This document shows, in pieces, positions 8,018-14,898 of a stretch of DNA of 21,944 bases. The position numbers were made by a program, and so were the translations under genes. The stretch covers positions 1-21,944 of the forward strand of contig ONPH01000005.1 in the NCBI GenBank assembly GCA_900319655.1, read 5' to 3'. The first letter of the stretch is position 1. Each line of letters starts with the position of its first letter. The stretch is from an uncultured Eubacteriales bacterium (GTDB lineage: Bacteria; Bacillota; Clostridia; Oscillospirales; Acutalibacteraceae). The notes under the pieces are model-generated. The model was given only the letters and a program-made list of their open reading frames with translations, searched no databases and was not told where the DNA came from.

Positions 8018-9372
8018 CTTTCGGTGAGAATATTTTAAAATACCGCGACGAGTTTTTTGACGACCTCGGCAAGCTGCTGAGCCTTGAATCCGTCGACGGC
8101 GCAAAACCGGAGGAATGTAAAAAGGCGCTTGACTTTATCCTGTCACGCGCAAAGGACTTCGGACTTGACGGCGAGCTCGTCTCGGAGCACAGCGGTCACG
8201 TTCAGCTCGGAGAGGGCGGAAAGCTCTGCGGAGTGCTCGCGCACCTCGACGTTGTTCCGGCAGGTAACAACTGGAGCTTAAATCCGTTCGCTCTGACAGA
8301 GCAAAACGGCAGGCTCTACGGCAGGGGAATTGCCGACGACAAGGGAGCGGCGCTTGTGAACCTGTACTGCCTGCGTGCGATTAAGGAGAGCGGCGTTCAG
8401 GGCAAAAACACCCTGCGCGCGATTTACGGCACGAGCGAGGAAACAGGTATGAAGGATATGGACGAGTACTTTAAGGCTCAGCCCCTGCCCGACCTCGCCT
8501 TTACCCCCGACAGCGAGTACGGAATTTGCTATGCCGAAAAGGGCATTTTGCAGGTAGAGATAAGCACTCCTTCAAACGAAGCTAAAGTGCTTTCGCAGTT
8601 CCATTCGGGCAAGGCGGTCAACGCCGTGCCTGATTTGGCTTACGTTATGCTCGACTCCTCAAGCTACGACGAGCAGAGGCTGATGCGCTTTGCCGACGCG
8701 AGCGACGGAAGCTTTGAGTTCAACTACACAATCGACGGACTTATGATTATCAGCCGCGGAAAGGCGGCTCATGCCTGCGAACCCGAAAAGGGCTTCAACG
8801 CCGCGGCGGCGCTTATTGATTTAATCGCCAACGCCTACGATGTCGAGGATATCGGAGCGCTTTGCTCGTTTATCGACTACGCCCTCAACTGCGAGACAAA
8901 CGGCAGGTCGTTCGGAATCAAGATGAAGGACTCCGTCTCGGGAGCGCTCACCGTAAACCTCGGCGTTGTCCATATTGAGGACGGTACCTCTAAGGCAAAG
9001 CTCGACATCCGCTATCCCGTGACCGTCAACGGCAACTACATTTTCAGGCAGTTAAAGAGCGTTGCGGAGCACAGCGGCATAAGCGCCGAGATTATCCACC
9101 ACGAAAAGCCGCTCTATGTTGAAAAGGACAGCGAGCTGATTGAGCTTCTCTCAGGCGCATACGAAAGCGTTACCGGAGAAAAAGCTGAGCTCTACTCAAC
9201 AGGCGGCGGAACCTACGCGCGCAAGCTCGGCGGCAGGGGAGTGGCGTTCGGCCCGAACTTTAAGGGCGACGACATCCATATGCACAACGCCGACGAGAGC
9301 GTTGACAAAGAAAATTTCCTAAAGCATATGCAGATTTGTTTGCAGGCAATGTACCGCTTGTACACGGAATAA
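8014..9372 (+). CDS. M20-family dinuclear zinc dipeptidase (PepV/Sapep type)
   Basis: Cytosolic metallopeptidase that cleaves dipeptides or related small substrates. 452 residues, about the usual length. Metal and catalytic residues are visible in order: His77 and Asp79 in AHLDVVPAG, Asp108 in GIADDKGA, catalytic Glu142 and ligand Glu143 in GTSEETG, Asp166 in TPDSEYG and a late His (424) in IHMHNADES. The lid/dimerisation insert lies at about 185-390. The start is the ATG at 8014, giving a 4-base overlap with the upstream stop and GGAGAG at 8001-8006; a longer frame from a TTG at 7999 is not supported. Its place inside an envelope-gene run is odd and might reflect peptide turnover, or merely operon hitch-hiking. 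Confidence 0.92.
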   Translation: MTFGENILKYRDEFFDDLGKLLSLESVDGAKPEECKKALDFILSRAKDFGLDGELVSEHSGHVQLGEGGKLCGVLAHLDVVPAGNNWSLNPFALTEQNGRLYGRGIADDKGAALVNLYCLRAIKESGVQGKNTLRAIYGTSEETGMKDMDEYFKAQPLPDLAFTPDSEYGICYAEKGILQVEISTPSNEAKVLSQFHSGKAVNAVPDLAYVMLDSSSYDEQRLMRFADASDGSFEFNYTIDGLMIISRGKAAHACEPEKGFNAAAALIDLIANAYDVEDIGALCSFIDYALNCETNGRSFGIKMKDSVSGALTVNLGVVHIEDGTSKAKLDIRYPVTVNGNYIFRQLKSVAEHSGISAEIIHHEKPLYVEKDSELIELLSGAYESVTGEKAELYSTGGGTYARKLGGRGVAFGPNFKGDDIHMHNADESVDKENFLKHMQICLQAMYRLYTE

Positions 9373-9382
9373 GGGATTGATT

Positions 9383-10168
9383 ATGAGTAAGGAAAAAATT
9401 GTAAAAAAGCAGGCGAGAGAGGCGCTTAAGGGCAACACCCTGCCGATTATCGCGGGAATGTTGTTATCTGCGCTTGTGTTCGTAATGCTTCAAAACATTA
9501 TGTACGTTCTGATGATTGCCTTCGACGCGATTGACCTTGAATCAGAGCGAATGAACGCAGGCTCGGACTTGCCGTACTTTTTGGTGCTGACAGGAACGAT
9601 AATCGCAGGAGTTTTGCTCTCGCCGTTCATTAACGGAATGTACAAGGCGGCGGCAAACGCCGTGATTAAGAGGGAAAACGACATTACCGATTTGTTCTGC
9701 TTCTTCCGCGGATTTAGAAGATACCTCAAAACACTTCTTGTAAATTTGACGGTGTTTTTGCTGTACGCGGTGACAGTCAGCTCTGTGAACGCGCTGTTAA
9801 AGACATTTGCCGACCCGGGTGATATTATCCGCGGCTTGGCTTCAGGCGTTGCAGGCTTTTTGGCTTACGCGCTGTTTATGCACTATCCGCTCTGCCTTTA
9901 TGCTGTCGATGACAGCCGCAGCGCAGGCAGATATATGTTCGGTTATATCGGCTTTTCATTCAGGCATTTTTGGGCGCTGATTAAGCTGATTTTCAGTATG
10001 CTCGGCTGGATTTTGCTCTGTTTCTTCGTAGTACCGGTTCTGTATGTAGGACCTTACGCGCTATGCGCCGCAATCAATTCCGCATACTGGCTGAAAGAGG
10101 CTGACGACGAAAAGTCACGCGGCAATATTCAGCAGAATTACACAGGATACACACAGCAATATAGGTGA
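9383..10168 (+). CDS. multi-pass membrane protein, DUF975-like
   Basis: 261 residues. A short amphipathic N-terminus (KEKIVKKQAREALKGN) is followed by about five or six hydrophobic segments (roughly 20-45, 65-88, 110-130, 140-160, 190-225). It ends in a hydrophilic Gln/Tyr-rich tail. The N-terminal ARE-LKGN pattern, the middle FRGFRRYLKTLLVNL segment and the late GPYALCAAINSAYWLKE resemble the uncharacterised DUF975 family of integral membrane proteins. The start was chosen at ATG 9383, with AAGGGA 6 bases before it. The gap from the peptidase stop is only 10 bases. No catalytic motif is visible. The function is unknown; its position suggests a role at the membrane next to glycan-modifying enzymes. 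Confidence 0.7.
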   Translation: MSKEKIVKKQAREALKGNTLPIIAGMLLSALVFVMLQNIMYVLMIAFDAIDLESERMNAGSDLPYFLVLTGTIIAGVLLSPFINGMYKAAANAVIKRENDITDLFCFFRGFRRYLKTLLVNLTVFLLYAVTVSSVNALLKTFADPGDIIRGLASGVAGFLAYALFMHYPLCLYAVDDSRSAGRYMFGYIGFSFRHFWALIKLIFSMLGWILLCFFVVPVLYVGPYALCAAINSAYWLKEADDEKSRGNIQQNYTGYTQQYR

Positions 10169-10175
10169 TTGTCAA

Positions 10176-11252
10176 ATGGTAGTTTCACTTTGTATGATAG
10201 CCTACAACGAGGCTGAGGCTATTCAGGGACTGTTCAGCGATATCTCGCTGCAGGACTATCCCCATGAAAAAATCGAGATTGTGTTTGTGGACAGTATGTC
10301 CACCGACTCGACATATGAGAGAATGGAGAAGTTCAAAAACACCGACTACGGCTTTATGGACGTGCGGATTGTCCAGTGCGCCAAGCGCAATCAGGCGTTT
10401 TCATGGAACGCCGCGCTGATGACCGCCACAGGCGACGTTATCATCCGCGTTGACGCTCACGCGCGTATTCCGCGCAACTTTGTGTCGCGCAACGTCTATA
10501 ACCTTAAGCAGGGAGAAAACGTTGTGGGCGGCGGACGTCCGAACATCAGCTCAAACGTGAGCTCATGGAAGATGACCTTGCTCGCCGCCGAGGACTCGCT
10601 TTTCGGAAGCTCCGTCGCGGCGTACAGACGTCCCTCAACGCAGAAGGAGTATATGGACAGCCTTTTCCACGCGGCTTACCGCAGAAAGGTGATCGCCACG
10701 GTCGGCGGCTTTAACGAGAACCTCGGACGTACCGAGGATAACGAGTTCCACTACCGTATCCGCCAGGCAGGCTTCAAAATGTGCTGCTGCCCTGACATAA
10801 TTTCATACCAACATTCGCGAAATACGCTTAAAAATATGGTAAGGCAAAAATACTCCAACGGCAGGTGGATAGGCCTGACGGTTTCGGAGTGCCCGGGATG
10901 TCTTTCGTACTTCCACTTTGCGCCGTTTATATTTGTTGTGGCGCTTATCGCGCTGATAATTCTCGCAATTTTCGGGCATCCCTTCCTGCTTTATATCCTC
11001 TTGATAATTTACGGAATGTTCGATTTCGTAAACACGGTCGGCTGCTGTACGGTCAAAAATATGCAGCCTCAGTTTGCGCTTTTGCCGTTTATTTTCCCGT
11101 TGCTTCACGTGGCGTACGGCGTGGGTACAATCGTCGGACTGCTTCAAATTCCGTTTTGGCGCAGGAAAATCCGTAACAGCCACGCAAAGGAGCATATCGA
11201 AAAGGTTAAGCGCAAGGTAATCAAACACACGGTGGTCAGAGACTATGAATAA
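10176..11252 (+). CDS. GT2 glycosyltransferase, ExoA-like
   Basis: 358 residues. The N-terminal GT-A domain (about 1-240) has the family-2 opening VSLCMIAYNEAEAI, IVFVDSMSTDST, a VIIRVDAHARIP metal/nucleotide-sugar motif (Asp93), a GRTEDNEFHYRIRQAG acidic block with the likely catalytic Asp188, and a GRWIG motif near 229-233. The C-terminal half has three or four membrane segments (about 248-268, 270-288, 298-322). RVDAHA and the membrane tail are typical of ExoA-like enzymes that build exopolysaccharide repeat units on a lipid carrier. The sugar is not predictable. The ribosome site AGGTGA overlaps the previous stop codon. The end overlaps licD by 8 bases. Confidence 0.9.
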   Translation: MVVSLCMIAYNEAEAIQGLFSDISLQDYPHEKIEIVFVDSMSTDSTYERMEKFKNTDYGFMDVRIVQCAKRNQAFSWNAALMTATGDVIIRVDAHARIPRNFVSRNVYNLKQGENVVGGGRPNISSNVSSWKMTLLAAEDSLFGSSVAAYRRPSTQKEYMDSLFHAAYRRKVIATVGGFNENLGRTEDNEFHYRIRQAGFKMCCCPDIISYQHSRNTLKNMVRQKYSNGRWIGLTVSECPGCLSYFHFAPFIFVVALIALIILAIFGHPFLLYILLIIYGMFDFVNTVGCCTVKNMQPQFALLPFIFPLLHVAYGVGTIVGLLQIPFWRRKIRNSHAKEHIEKVKRKVIKHTVVRDYE

Positions 11253-12120
11253 AGTTGAGTTAACCCCTGAGCTTTTGCGCGAGCTGCAGCTTAAGCAGCT
11301 TCCGATGCTCGAATATTTCAGGGACTTTTGCGAAAAAAACAACCTGACCTTCTACCTAATCGGCGGAGGTCTTATCGGCGCGCTCCGAAACGGCGGATTT
11401 GTGCCGTGGGACGACGACGTTGACGTTATGCTTCCGCGAGGGGATTACGAAAAACTGCCCAAGCTCTGGCGCGAACAGCACGCCGACGGCAGGTTCAGGC
11501 TTTTGAAAACCGACGACGAAATGTTCACCGGCAACATCTTCATCACTATCACCGACACCGATTACACAATGGTAAAGACAAACCAGACTACGGTGGATAT
11601 CCCCCACGGACTTGTGCTCGACGTTTTTCCGCTCGACGTTGCCCCCGACGGACGGTTCGCGCGTAAAATGCAGTTTGTCTGGACAATGATTTACTCGCTG
11701 TTTTTGGCACAGGTTGTGCCCGAAAACAACGGCGGACTGATGGCCTTCGGCAGTAAGGTTCTGCTCGGGATTTTCAGGGGCAAAAAGATTAGAAACAAAA
11801 TTTGGCGTATGGCTGAGCGCCATATGACAAAGTATAAACTCAGCGAGAATAAATGCGTTACCGAGCTGTGCGCAGGGCCTAAGTGGATGCGCCCCGAGTA
11901 CCCCAAGCGGATTTATGAGGGCGTTGATTACGTAACCTTTGAGGGCTTGCGTATGCCGTGTATGAAGGGCTACGACGAGTACCTCACGATGGTTTTTGGC
12001 GACTATATGACGCCTCCGCCTGCGGACAAGCAAAAGCCTCACCACGACGTGGCGTATCTCGATTTGAACACGCCCTGCGAGGTGTACGACAGAGAGCATA
12101 AAGATGAATTTACAAGTTGA
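11245..12120 (+). CDS. LicD-family nucleotidyl/phosphotransferase
   Basis: 291 residues. LicD proteins transfer phosphocholine or similar phospho-groups onto surface teichoic acids or glycans. The signature is near the N-terminus: FYLIGGGLIGALRNGGFVPWDDDVDVMLPR (about residues 36-65), which combines the nucleotidyltransferase GG-hinge and the acidic DDDVD metal site. Later parts are less conserved (PHGLVLDVFPLDVAP about 113-127, VTFEGLRMPCMKGYDEYLTMVFGDYM about 228-253) but are typical of the family. The start ATG overlaps the GT2 stop (8 bases) and no strong ribosome site is present, which suggests translational coupling. The transferred group is unknown. Together with yfhO and GT2 it supports a polymer-decoration operon. 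Confidence 0.9.
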   Translation: MNKVELTPELLRELQLKQLPMLEYFRDFCEKNNLTFYLIGGGLIGALRNGGFVPWDDDVDVMLPRGDYEKLPKLWREQHADGRFRLLKTDDEMFTGNIFITITDTDYTMVKTNQTTVDIPHGLVLDVFPLDVAPDGRFARKMQFVWTMIYSLFLAQVVPENNGGLMAFGSKVLLGIFRGKKIRNKIWRMAERHMTKYKLSENKCVTELCAGPKWMRPEYPKRIYEGVDYVTFEGLRMPCMKGYDEYLTMVFGDYMTPPPADKQKPHHDVAYLDLNTPCEVYDREHKDEFTS

Positions 12121-12829
12121 CAGCTGGAGCGCGGATTACTACGCAAGATTTGTGGAATACTTAAAAACTTTTGCGGACGAAAAGTACAGGAGCTTTCATT
12201 CCGCACTTGTTCCGACCGAGCAAGTAGATACCTTCCTCGGCGTTCGTATGCCGAAGCTCAGAGAGCTTGGAAAAGAGATTTCCAAAGGCAATCCGAGGGA
12301 TTACCTGAATATGCAAATCAGCGGATATTACGAGGAAAAAATGCTCCGCGGTATCGTCACCGGACTGATAAAGCCGAGGGACTTTGATGATTTTACAGCG
12401 CTTGCGGACGATTACATTCCGTACATCAGCAATTGGGCGCTGTGCGACTGCTTTTGCTCGGGCTTAAAATACGTCAAAAAGTGCCGTGCGGAGTTCTTTG
12501 CGCACATCAAAAGCGTTTATCTGACGAGCGAAAATCCTTGGGCAATCAGAACCGCACTTGTACTTATGCTCGACTACTACCTTGACGGCGAGTACATCGA
12601 CGAGGTTTTGAGCCTGACGGACAGCGTAAATAACGACCACTACTACGTAAAAATGGCGCAGGCGTGGCTAATAGCTACCGCCGTCGCAAAGTGTGAGGAA
12701 ACAACGCTTGAGTACCTCAAAACCGCGAAAATCCCAAATGACGTCTTTAACAAGGCAATTCAAAAGTCGCGCGAGAGCTTTAGAATAAGCGATGAAACAA
12801 AAGAATATTTGAAAACACTTAAGAAGTGA
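12104..12829 (+). CDS. DNA alkylation repair protein, AlkD-like HEAT-repeat glycosylase
   Basis: 241 residues, all-helical HEAT-like repeats. It removes bulky or cationic alkylated bases (N3/N7-alkylpurines) from DNA. Residues matching the B. cereus AlkD active site are visible: Trp111 and Asp115 in SNWALCD, Arg149 in NPWAIRTALV, and Trp188 in MAQAWLIATA. FLGVRMPKLRELGKE near 44-58 is the usual family opening. It overlaps licD by 17 bases in another frame with only a weak ribosome site, so expression probably depends on upstream translation. A DNA-repair gene at the end of a surface operon is functionally unrelated. The -35 of the ribU promoter begins one base after the stop, so the operon ends here without an obvious terminator. 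Confidence 0.9.
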   Translation: MNLQVDSWSADYYARFVEYLKTFADEKYRSFHSALVPTEQVDTFLGVRMPKLRELGKEISKGNPRDYLNMQISGYYEEKMLRGIVTGLIKPRDFDDFTALADDYIPYISNWALCDCFCSGLKYVKKCRAEFFAHIKSVYLTSENPWAIRTALVLMLDYYLDGEYIDEVLSLTDSVNNDHYYVKMAQAWLIATAVAKCEETTLEYLKTAKIPNDVFNKAIQKSRESFRISDETKEYLKTLKK

Positions 12830-12857
12830 TTGACAAATAGAAAATTTGTAATATAAT
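12830..12857 (+). promoter_or_regulatory. sigma-A promoter of the FMN riboswitch-ribU transcript
   Basis: TTGACA (12830-12835) and TATAAT (12852-12857) with a 16-base spacer. The -35 starts immediately after the alkD-like stop codon, and the riboswitch begins 14 bases after the -10. Confidence 0.85.
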
Positions 12858-12871
12858 AGTATTAGAGGTTG

Positions 12872-13000
12872 TCTTCGGGGCGGAGTGAAATTCTCCACCG
12901 GCGGTGAGCGGAAGTTTTTTCGTAAGTCCGCGAACAGGTGTTTTGCCTGCCGAGCCTGTGAGATTCAGGCACCGACGGTTATAGTCCGGATGAAAGAAGA
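12872..13000 (+). ncRNA. FMN riboswitch (RFN element)
   Basis: The leader RNA binds flavin mononucleotide and represses the riboflavin transporter when FMN is plentiful. Diagnostic RFN segments are visible in order: TCTTCGGGGC at the start, GTGAAATTC then ACCGGCGGT, AGTCCGCGA, then ACCGACGGTTATAGTCCGG and the closing GAAAGAAGA. The P1 helix pairs TCTTC (12872-12876) with GAAGA (12996-13000). A variable hairpin (CGGAAG...) replaces one arm as usual. The order and spacing fit the six-helix junction. Confidence 0.95.
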
Positions 13001-13006
13001 TGCAGA

Positions 13007-13073
13007 GCGGCTCGGCCGCATATTTTGCACCATAATACCCGACGTACAATTTGTGCGCCGGGCTTTTTGTTTT
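13007..13073 (+). terminator. expression platform and intrinsic terminator of the FMN riboswitch
   Basis: A GCGGC / GCCGC hairpin (13007-13019) is followed by a long stem, CCCGACGTAC paired with GTGCGCCGGG (13038-13062, one A-C mismatch and one G-U). A T run starts at 13064. This gives a transcription-termination switch upstream of ribU. Confidence 0.75.
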
Positions 13074-13110
13074 CCAAGGACAACTTTAATAAATCTTTGG
13101 AGGTCTTTTT

Positions 13111-13785
13111 ATGGCAGACACAAAACAATTTTCAACAGGCAAAAAAATTGCCGCAATGGCAATGCTCACGGCGCTTGCCTTCGCGGCGGACTTTTTCCTC
13201 AGAATTCCGAACATCGCAGGATTTCTGACCTACGAGCCCAAGGACGTTGTGCTCACAATCGGCGCGTTCATCTTCGGCCCCGTGGCAGGGCTTGTAATGG
13301 CGCTTTTGGTGTGCTTGCTCGAAATGGTAACCGCAAGCTCAACGGGCGTTATCGGACTTTTGATGAACTTTTTGGCTTCGGCAACGTTCGTCGGCGTAGC
13401 CTCGGTAATCTACTACCGCAAAAAAACAATGCTCAGGGCGGTTATCGGACTGGTTGCAGGCTCGCTGTCGATGATAGCGGTAATGCTGCTGTGGAACTAC
13501 ATTATGACGCCGATTTATATGGGCGTTCCGCGCCAGGCAGTGCTCGAAATGTTCCTGCCCGTGCTCATTCCGTTCAACGCGATTAAGGCAGGTCTTAACT
13601 CGGCACTCGTGCTGCTGCTTTACAAGGCGGTTGTAACGGCTCTGCGAAAGGCAAAGCTTGTTCCCACGCGCGAGAGTAACGACAGCACAAACAAAACCAC
13701 AAATACAATTATCGTCATAGTGGTCTCGGCTGTGGCGGTAGCGACAATGCTGCTCGTAATGCTGATTTTTGCAGGTATAATTTAA
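13111..13785 (+). CDS. ribU: riboflavin ECF transporter S component RibU
   Basis: Integral membrane substrate-binding subunit that captures riboflavin and works with a shared energy-coupling module (not in this window). 224 residues. Family features are AMLTALAFAADFFLRIPN, the substrate-site region FLTYEPKDVVLTIGAFIFGPVAG (about 38-60), a MNFLAS-F segment and NAIKAGLNSALVLLLYKAV. The FMN riboswitch directly upstream fixes the substrate with good confidence. The GGAGG at 13099-13103 is 7 bases before the ATG. Most S components have six membrane segments. Here an extra hydrophilic linker (about 180-196) and a seventh strongly hydrophobic segment (197-222) extend the C-terminus. No strong terminator follows, so read-through toward folT is possible. 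Confidence 0.93.
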   Translation: MADTKQFSTGKKIAAMAMLTALAFAADFFLRIPNIAGFLTYEPKDVVLTIGAFIFGPVAGLVMALLVCLLEMVTASSTGVIGLLMNFLASATFVGVASVIYYRKKTMLRAVIGLVAGSLSMIAVMLLWNYIMTPIYMGVPRQAVLEMFLPVLIPFNAIKAGLNSALVLLLYKAVVTALRKAKLVPTRESNDSTNKTTNTIIVIVVSAVAVATMLLVMLIFAGII

Positions 13786-13807
13786 GCCGCCGCACAAGGC
13801 AAACGGC

Positions 13808-13835
13808 TTGACAAAAGCAAATATAATGCTATAAT
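13808..13835 (+). promoter_or_regulatory. sigma-A promoter downstream of ribU
   Basis: TTGACA (13808-13813) and TATAAT (13830-13835) are separated by 16 bases. It lies 22 bases after the ribU stop. The -35 overlaps the 3' arm of an AAGCCG / CGGCTT stem. Transcription would start near 13842, exactly at the 5' strand of the foldable segment described next. Confidence 0.75.
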
Positions 13836-13841
13836 ATAAGT

Positions 13842-13928
13842 AGAGATAAGGCAAACCGTATAAGCGGTTAGCCCCTTTAAATCAGTTTAGAAATAGACCG
13901 ATTCTTTGGAGAGAGGCGATTTATTTCT
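13842..13928 (+). ncRNA. candidate structured RNA with three-way junction, class not recognised
   Basis: No open frame fits here, but the segment folds by hand. P1 pairs AGAGATAA (13842-13849) with TTATTTCT (13921-13928), 8 pairs with one G-U. P2 is GGC-A-AACCG / CGGTT-A-GCC (13850-13858 with 13865-13873), loop TATAAG. P3 is CCTTT / AGAGG (13874-13878 with 13912-13916) continued by AATCAGT / ACCGATT (13880-13886 with 13897-13903, one mismatch). P1 begins about where the promoter at 13808-13835 should start transcription. No T-tailed terminator follows, and a second promoter starts at 13945. It could be a small RNA, an orphan aptamer or a decayed riboswitch. No known class was matched from memory. 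Confidence 0.45.
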
Positions 13929-13944
13929 TATTTAAAACTATTCC

Positions 13945-13972
13945 TTGACAAATTATCATTAGATGGTATAAT
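13945..13972 (+). promoter_or_regulatory. sigma-A promoter of the THF riboswitch-folT transcript
   Basis: TTGACA (13945-13950) and an extended -10, TGGTATAAT (TATAAT at 13967-13972), spacer 16. Transcription would start just ahead of the THF aptamer. Confidence 0.85.
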
Positions 13973-13982
13973 TAAAGCAATA

Positions 13983-14078
13983 ACAGAGTAGAAACCAATG
14001 CGTAAAGTGGTTTGCGGACGGGGAGTTGCCGTGAACACGAAAGGCTTTGCCTGCGGTGTCGGTTTCGCATCCCGCTGT
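13983..14078 (+). ncRNA. THF-I (tetrahydrofolate) riboswitch
   Basis: Aptamer that senses reduced folates. It carries the class features AGAGTAGA after the 5' P1 strand, GCGTAAAGTG, a GGGGAGTTGCCG segment, a variable hairpin, and the 3' signature GCATCCCGCTGT. P1 closes ACAG (13983-13986) with CTGT (14075-14078). The downstream gene is a folate-type S component, as expected. The order of conserved blocks matches THF-I sequences known from Firmicutes. Confidence 0.9.
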
Positions 14079-14095
14079 ATTTATTGACGTATTTT

Positions 14096-14123
14096 AGCGG
14101 GCAGTTATTCTGCCCGTTTTTTT
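14096..14123 (+). terminator. THF riboswitch terminator with overlapping antiterminator
   Basis: CGGGCA (14098-14103) and TGCCCG (14111-14116) form the stem, followed by seven T residues. The preceding AGCGGG (14096-14101) is complementary to CCCGCT (14071-14076) in the aptamer's 3' strand. Aptamer P1 plus terminator, and an antiterminator, are therefore mutually exclusive: ligand binding should switch transcription off. Confidence 0.85.
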
Positions 14124-14141
14124 ATTTTTAGGGGGTATAAA

Positions 14142-14714
14142 ATGTCAGGACTTAAAGTGTTTGTTAATTCTGCAAAAGAACTAAAAAAAGTCTATTCGCT
14201 TGCGGCAATCGCGATGCTCCTTGCGCTCAGGGTAGTGCTGGGAATGTTCGCAAACGCGACTCTGCCGATGTTCGGCGGAACAGTAAAAATCAGCGGAGCG
14301 TTCTTGCCGATTGCTATTTGCGGCGCTATGTTCGGCCCGATTCCTGCCGCCTTGGTAGGAGCGCTGGGCGATGTAATCTCATTCTTAATCGCGCCGGGCG
14401 GAGCGTATATTCCGGGCTTTACAATCAGCGGAGCGCTGACGGGCTTAATCTACGGCTTCGCGCTGTACAAGGACAACGTAACAATCCCGAGGGTAGTCAT
14501 CGGATGGCTGATTAATATGATAGCCGTCGAGACGTTTTTGGCGGCGTTTTGGTTTTACATCTTCTTCAATCCGGGCTATGAAACGCCGTACCTCGCGTTT
14601 TTATCAACGCGCTTCATCAGCGTTGCGGTCAAGTGTATTCCCGAAATCCTGCTGATTTTCGGCGTGGGCAAGCTGACCGCGAAGCTCGACAACCGAATAG
14701 GGAAGAAAGCGTAA
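14142..14714 (+). CDS. folT: folate ECF transporter S component FolT
   Basis: Membrane subunit that binds folate for uptake through an energy-coupling factor transporter. 190 residues with about six hydrophobic segments. Family-like patterns are AIAMLLALRVVLGMF, the GTVKISGAFLPIAICGAMFGPIPAALVGALGDVISFL region (about 46-82) and PGGAYIPGFTISGALTGLIYG. A conserved Arg is followed later by TRFISVAVKCIPEILLIF. The THF riboswitch immediately upstream makes folate the best substrate assignment. A GGGGG tract at 14131-14135 is the ribosome site. The energy-coupling genes (ecfA, ecfT) are not in the window and are presumably shared with RibU. Confidence 0.9.
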   Translation: MSGLKVFVNSAKELKKVYSLAAIAMLLALRVVLGMFANATLPMFGGTVKISGAFLPIAICGAMFGPIPAALVGALGDVISFLIAPGGAYIPGFTISGALTGLIYGFALYKDNVTIPRVVIGWLINMIAVETFLAAFWFYIFFNPGYETPYLAFLSTRFISVAVKCIPEILLIFGVGKLTAKLDNRIGKKA

Positions 14715-14719
14715 ATTTC

Positions 14720-14747
14720 AGGGGCGGATTTTCCGCTCCTTTTTTTG
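14720..14747 (+). terminator. intrinsic terminator after folT
   Basis: AGGGGCGGA / TCCGCTCCT form a 9-base stem (one G-U) with a 3-base loop, followed by a run of eight T residues starting at 14740. Confidence 0.9.
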
Positions 14748-14840
14748 TGCAGAAAACTGCTATTTATAACCCCGCCGTTGAAGAAACATTACCGCACAAT
14801 TACGCTGTTCAAAGGCGGGCAAGAGCGCCCACCGGCACTT

Positions 14841-14884
14841 GACAAGCTTGTCTATTGGTGATAGACTTATTGTATAATTAGACA
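14841..14884. promoter_or_regulatory. BlaI-type operator dyads and -10 of the blaI-M56 operon
   Basis: GACAAGCTTGTC (14841-14852) is a perfect palindrome, and GTCTAT / ATAGAC (14850-14866, 5-base centre) is a second perfect dyad overlapping it. A further GACA half-site lies at 14881-14884. TATAAT is at 14873-14878. BlaI/MecI-type repressors bind GACA/TGTC-like dyads, so autoregulation is likely. The -35 is uncertain: TTGACA at 14839 is too far (28 bases), while TTGTCT at 14848 gives 19. Confidence 0.6.
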
Positions 14885-14898
14885 GAAAGAGGATAAAA

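Noticed and set aside
12885..13586. 233-codon plus-strand open frame
   Set aside because: Runs through the FMN riboswitch, its terminator and ribU in another frame; Arg/Cys-rich nonsense composition.
13850..13857. GGCAAACC, as in cyclic-di-GMP-I riboswitches
   Set aside because: The other required block (GACGCAAAGCC) and the tetraloop receptor arrangement are missing, so the match is probably chance.
14839..14878. TTGACA (14839) paired with TATAAT (14873) as the blaI promoter
   Set aside because: Spacing is 28 bases, far beyond 16-19; the TTGACA is part of the operator palindrome instead.
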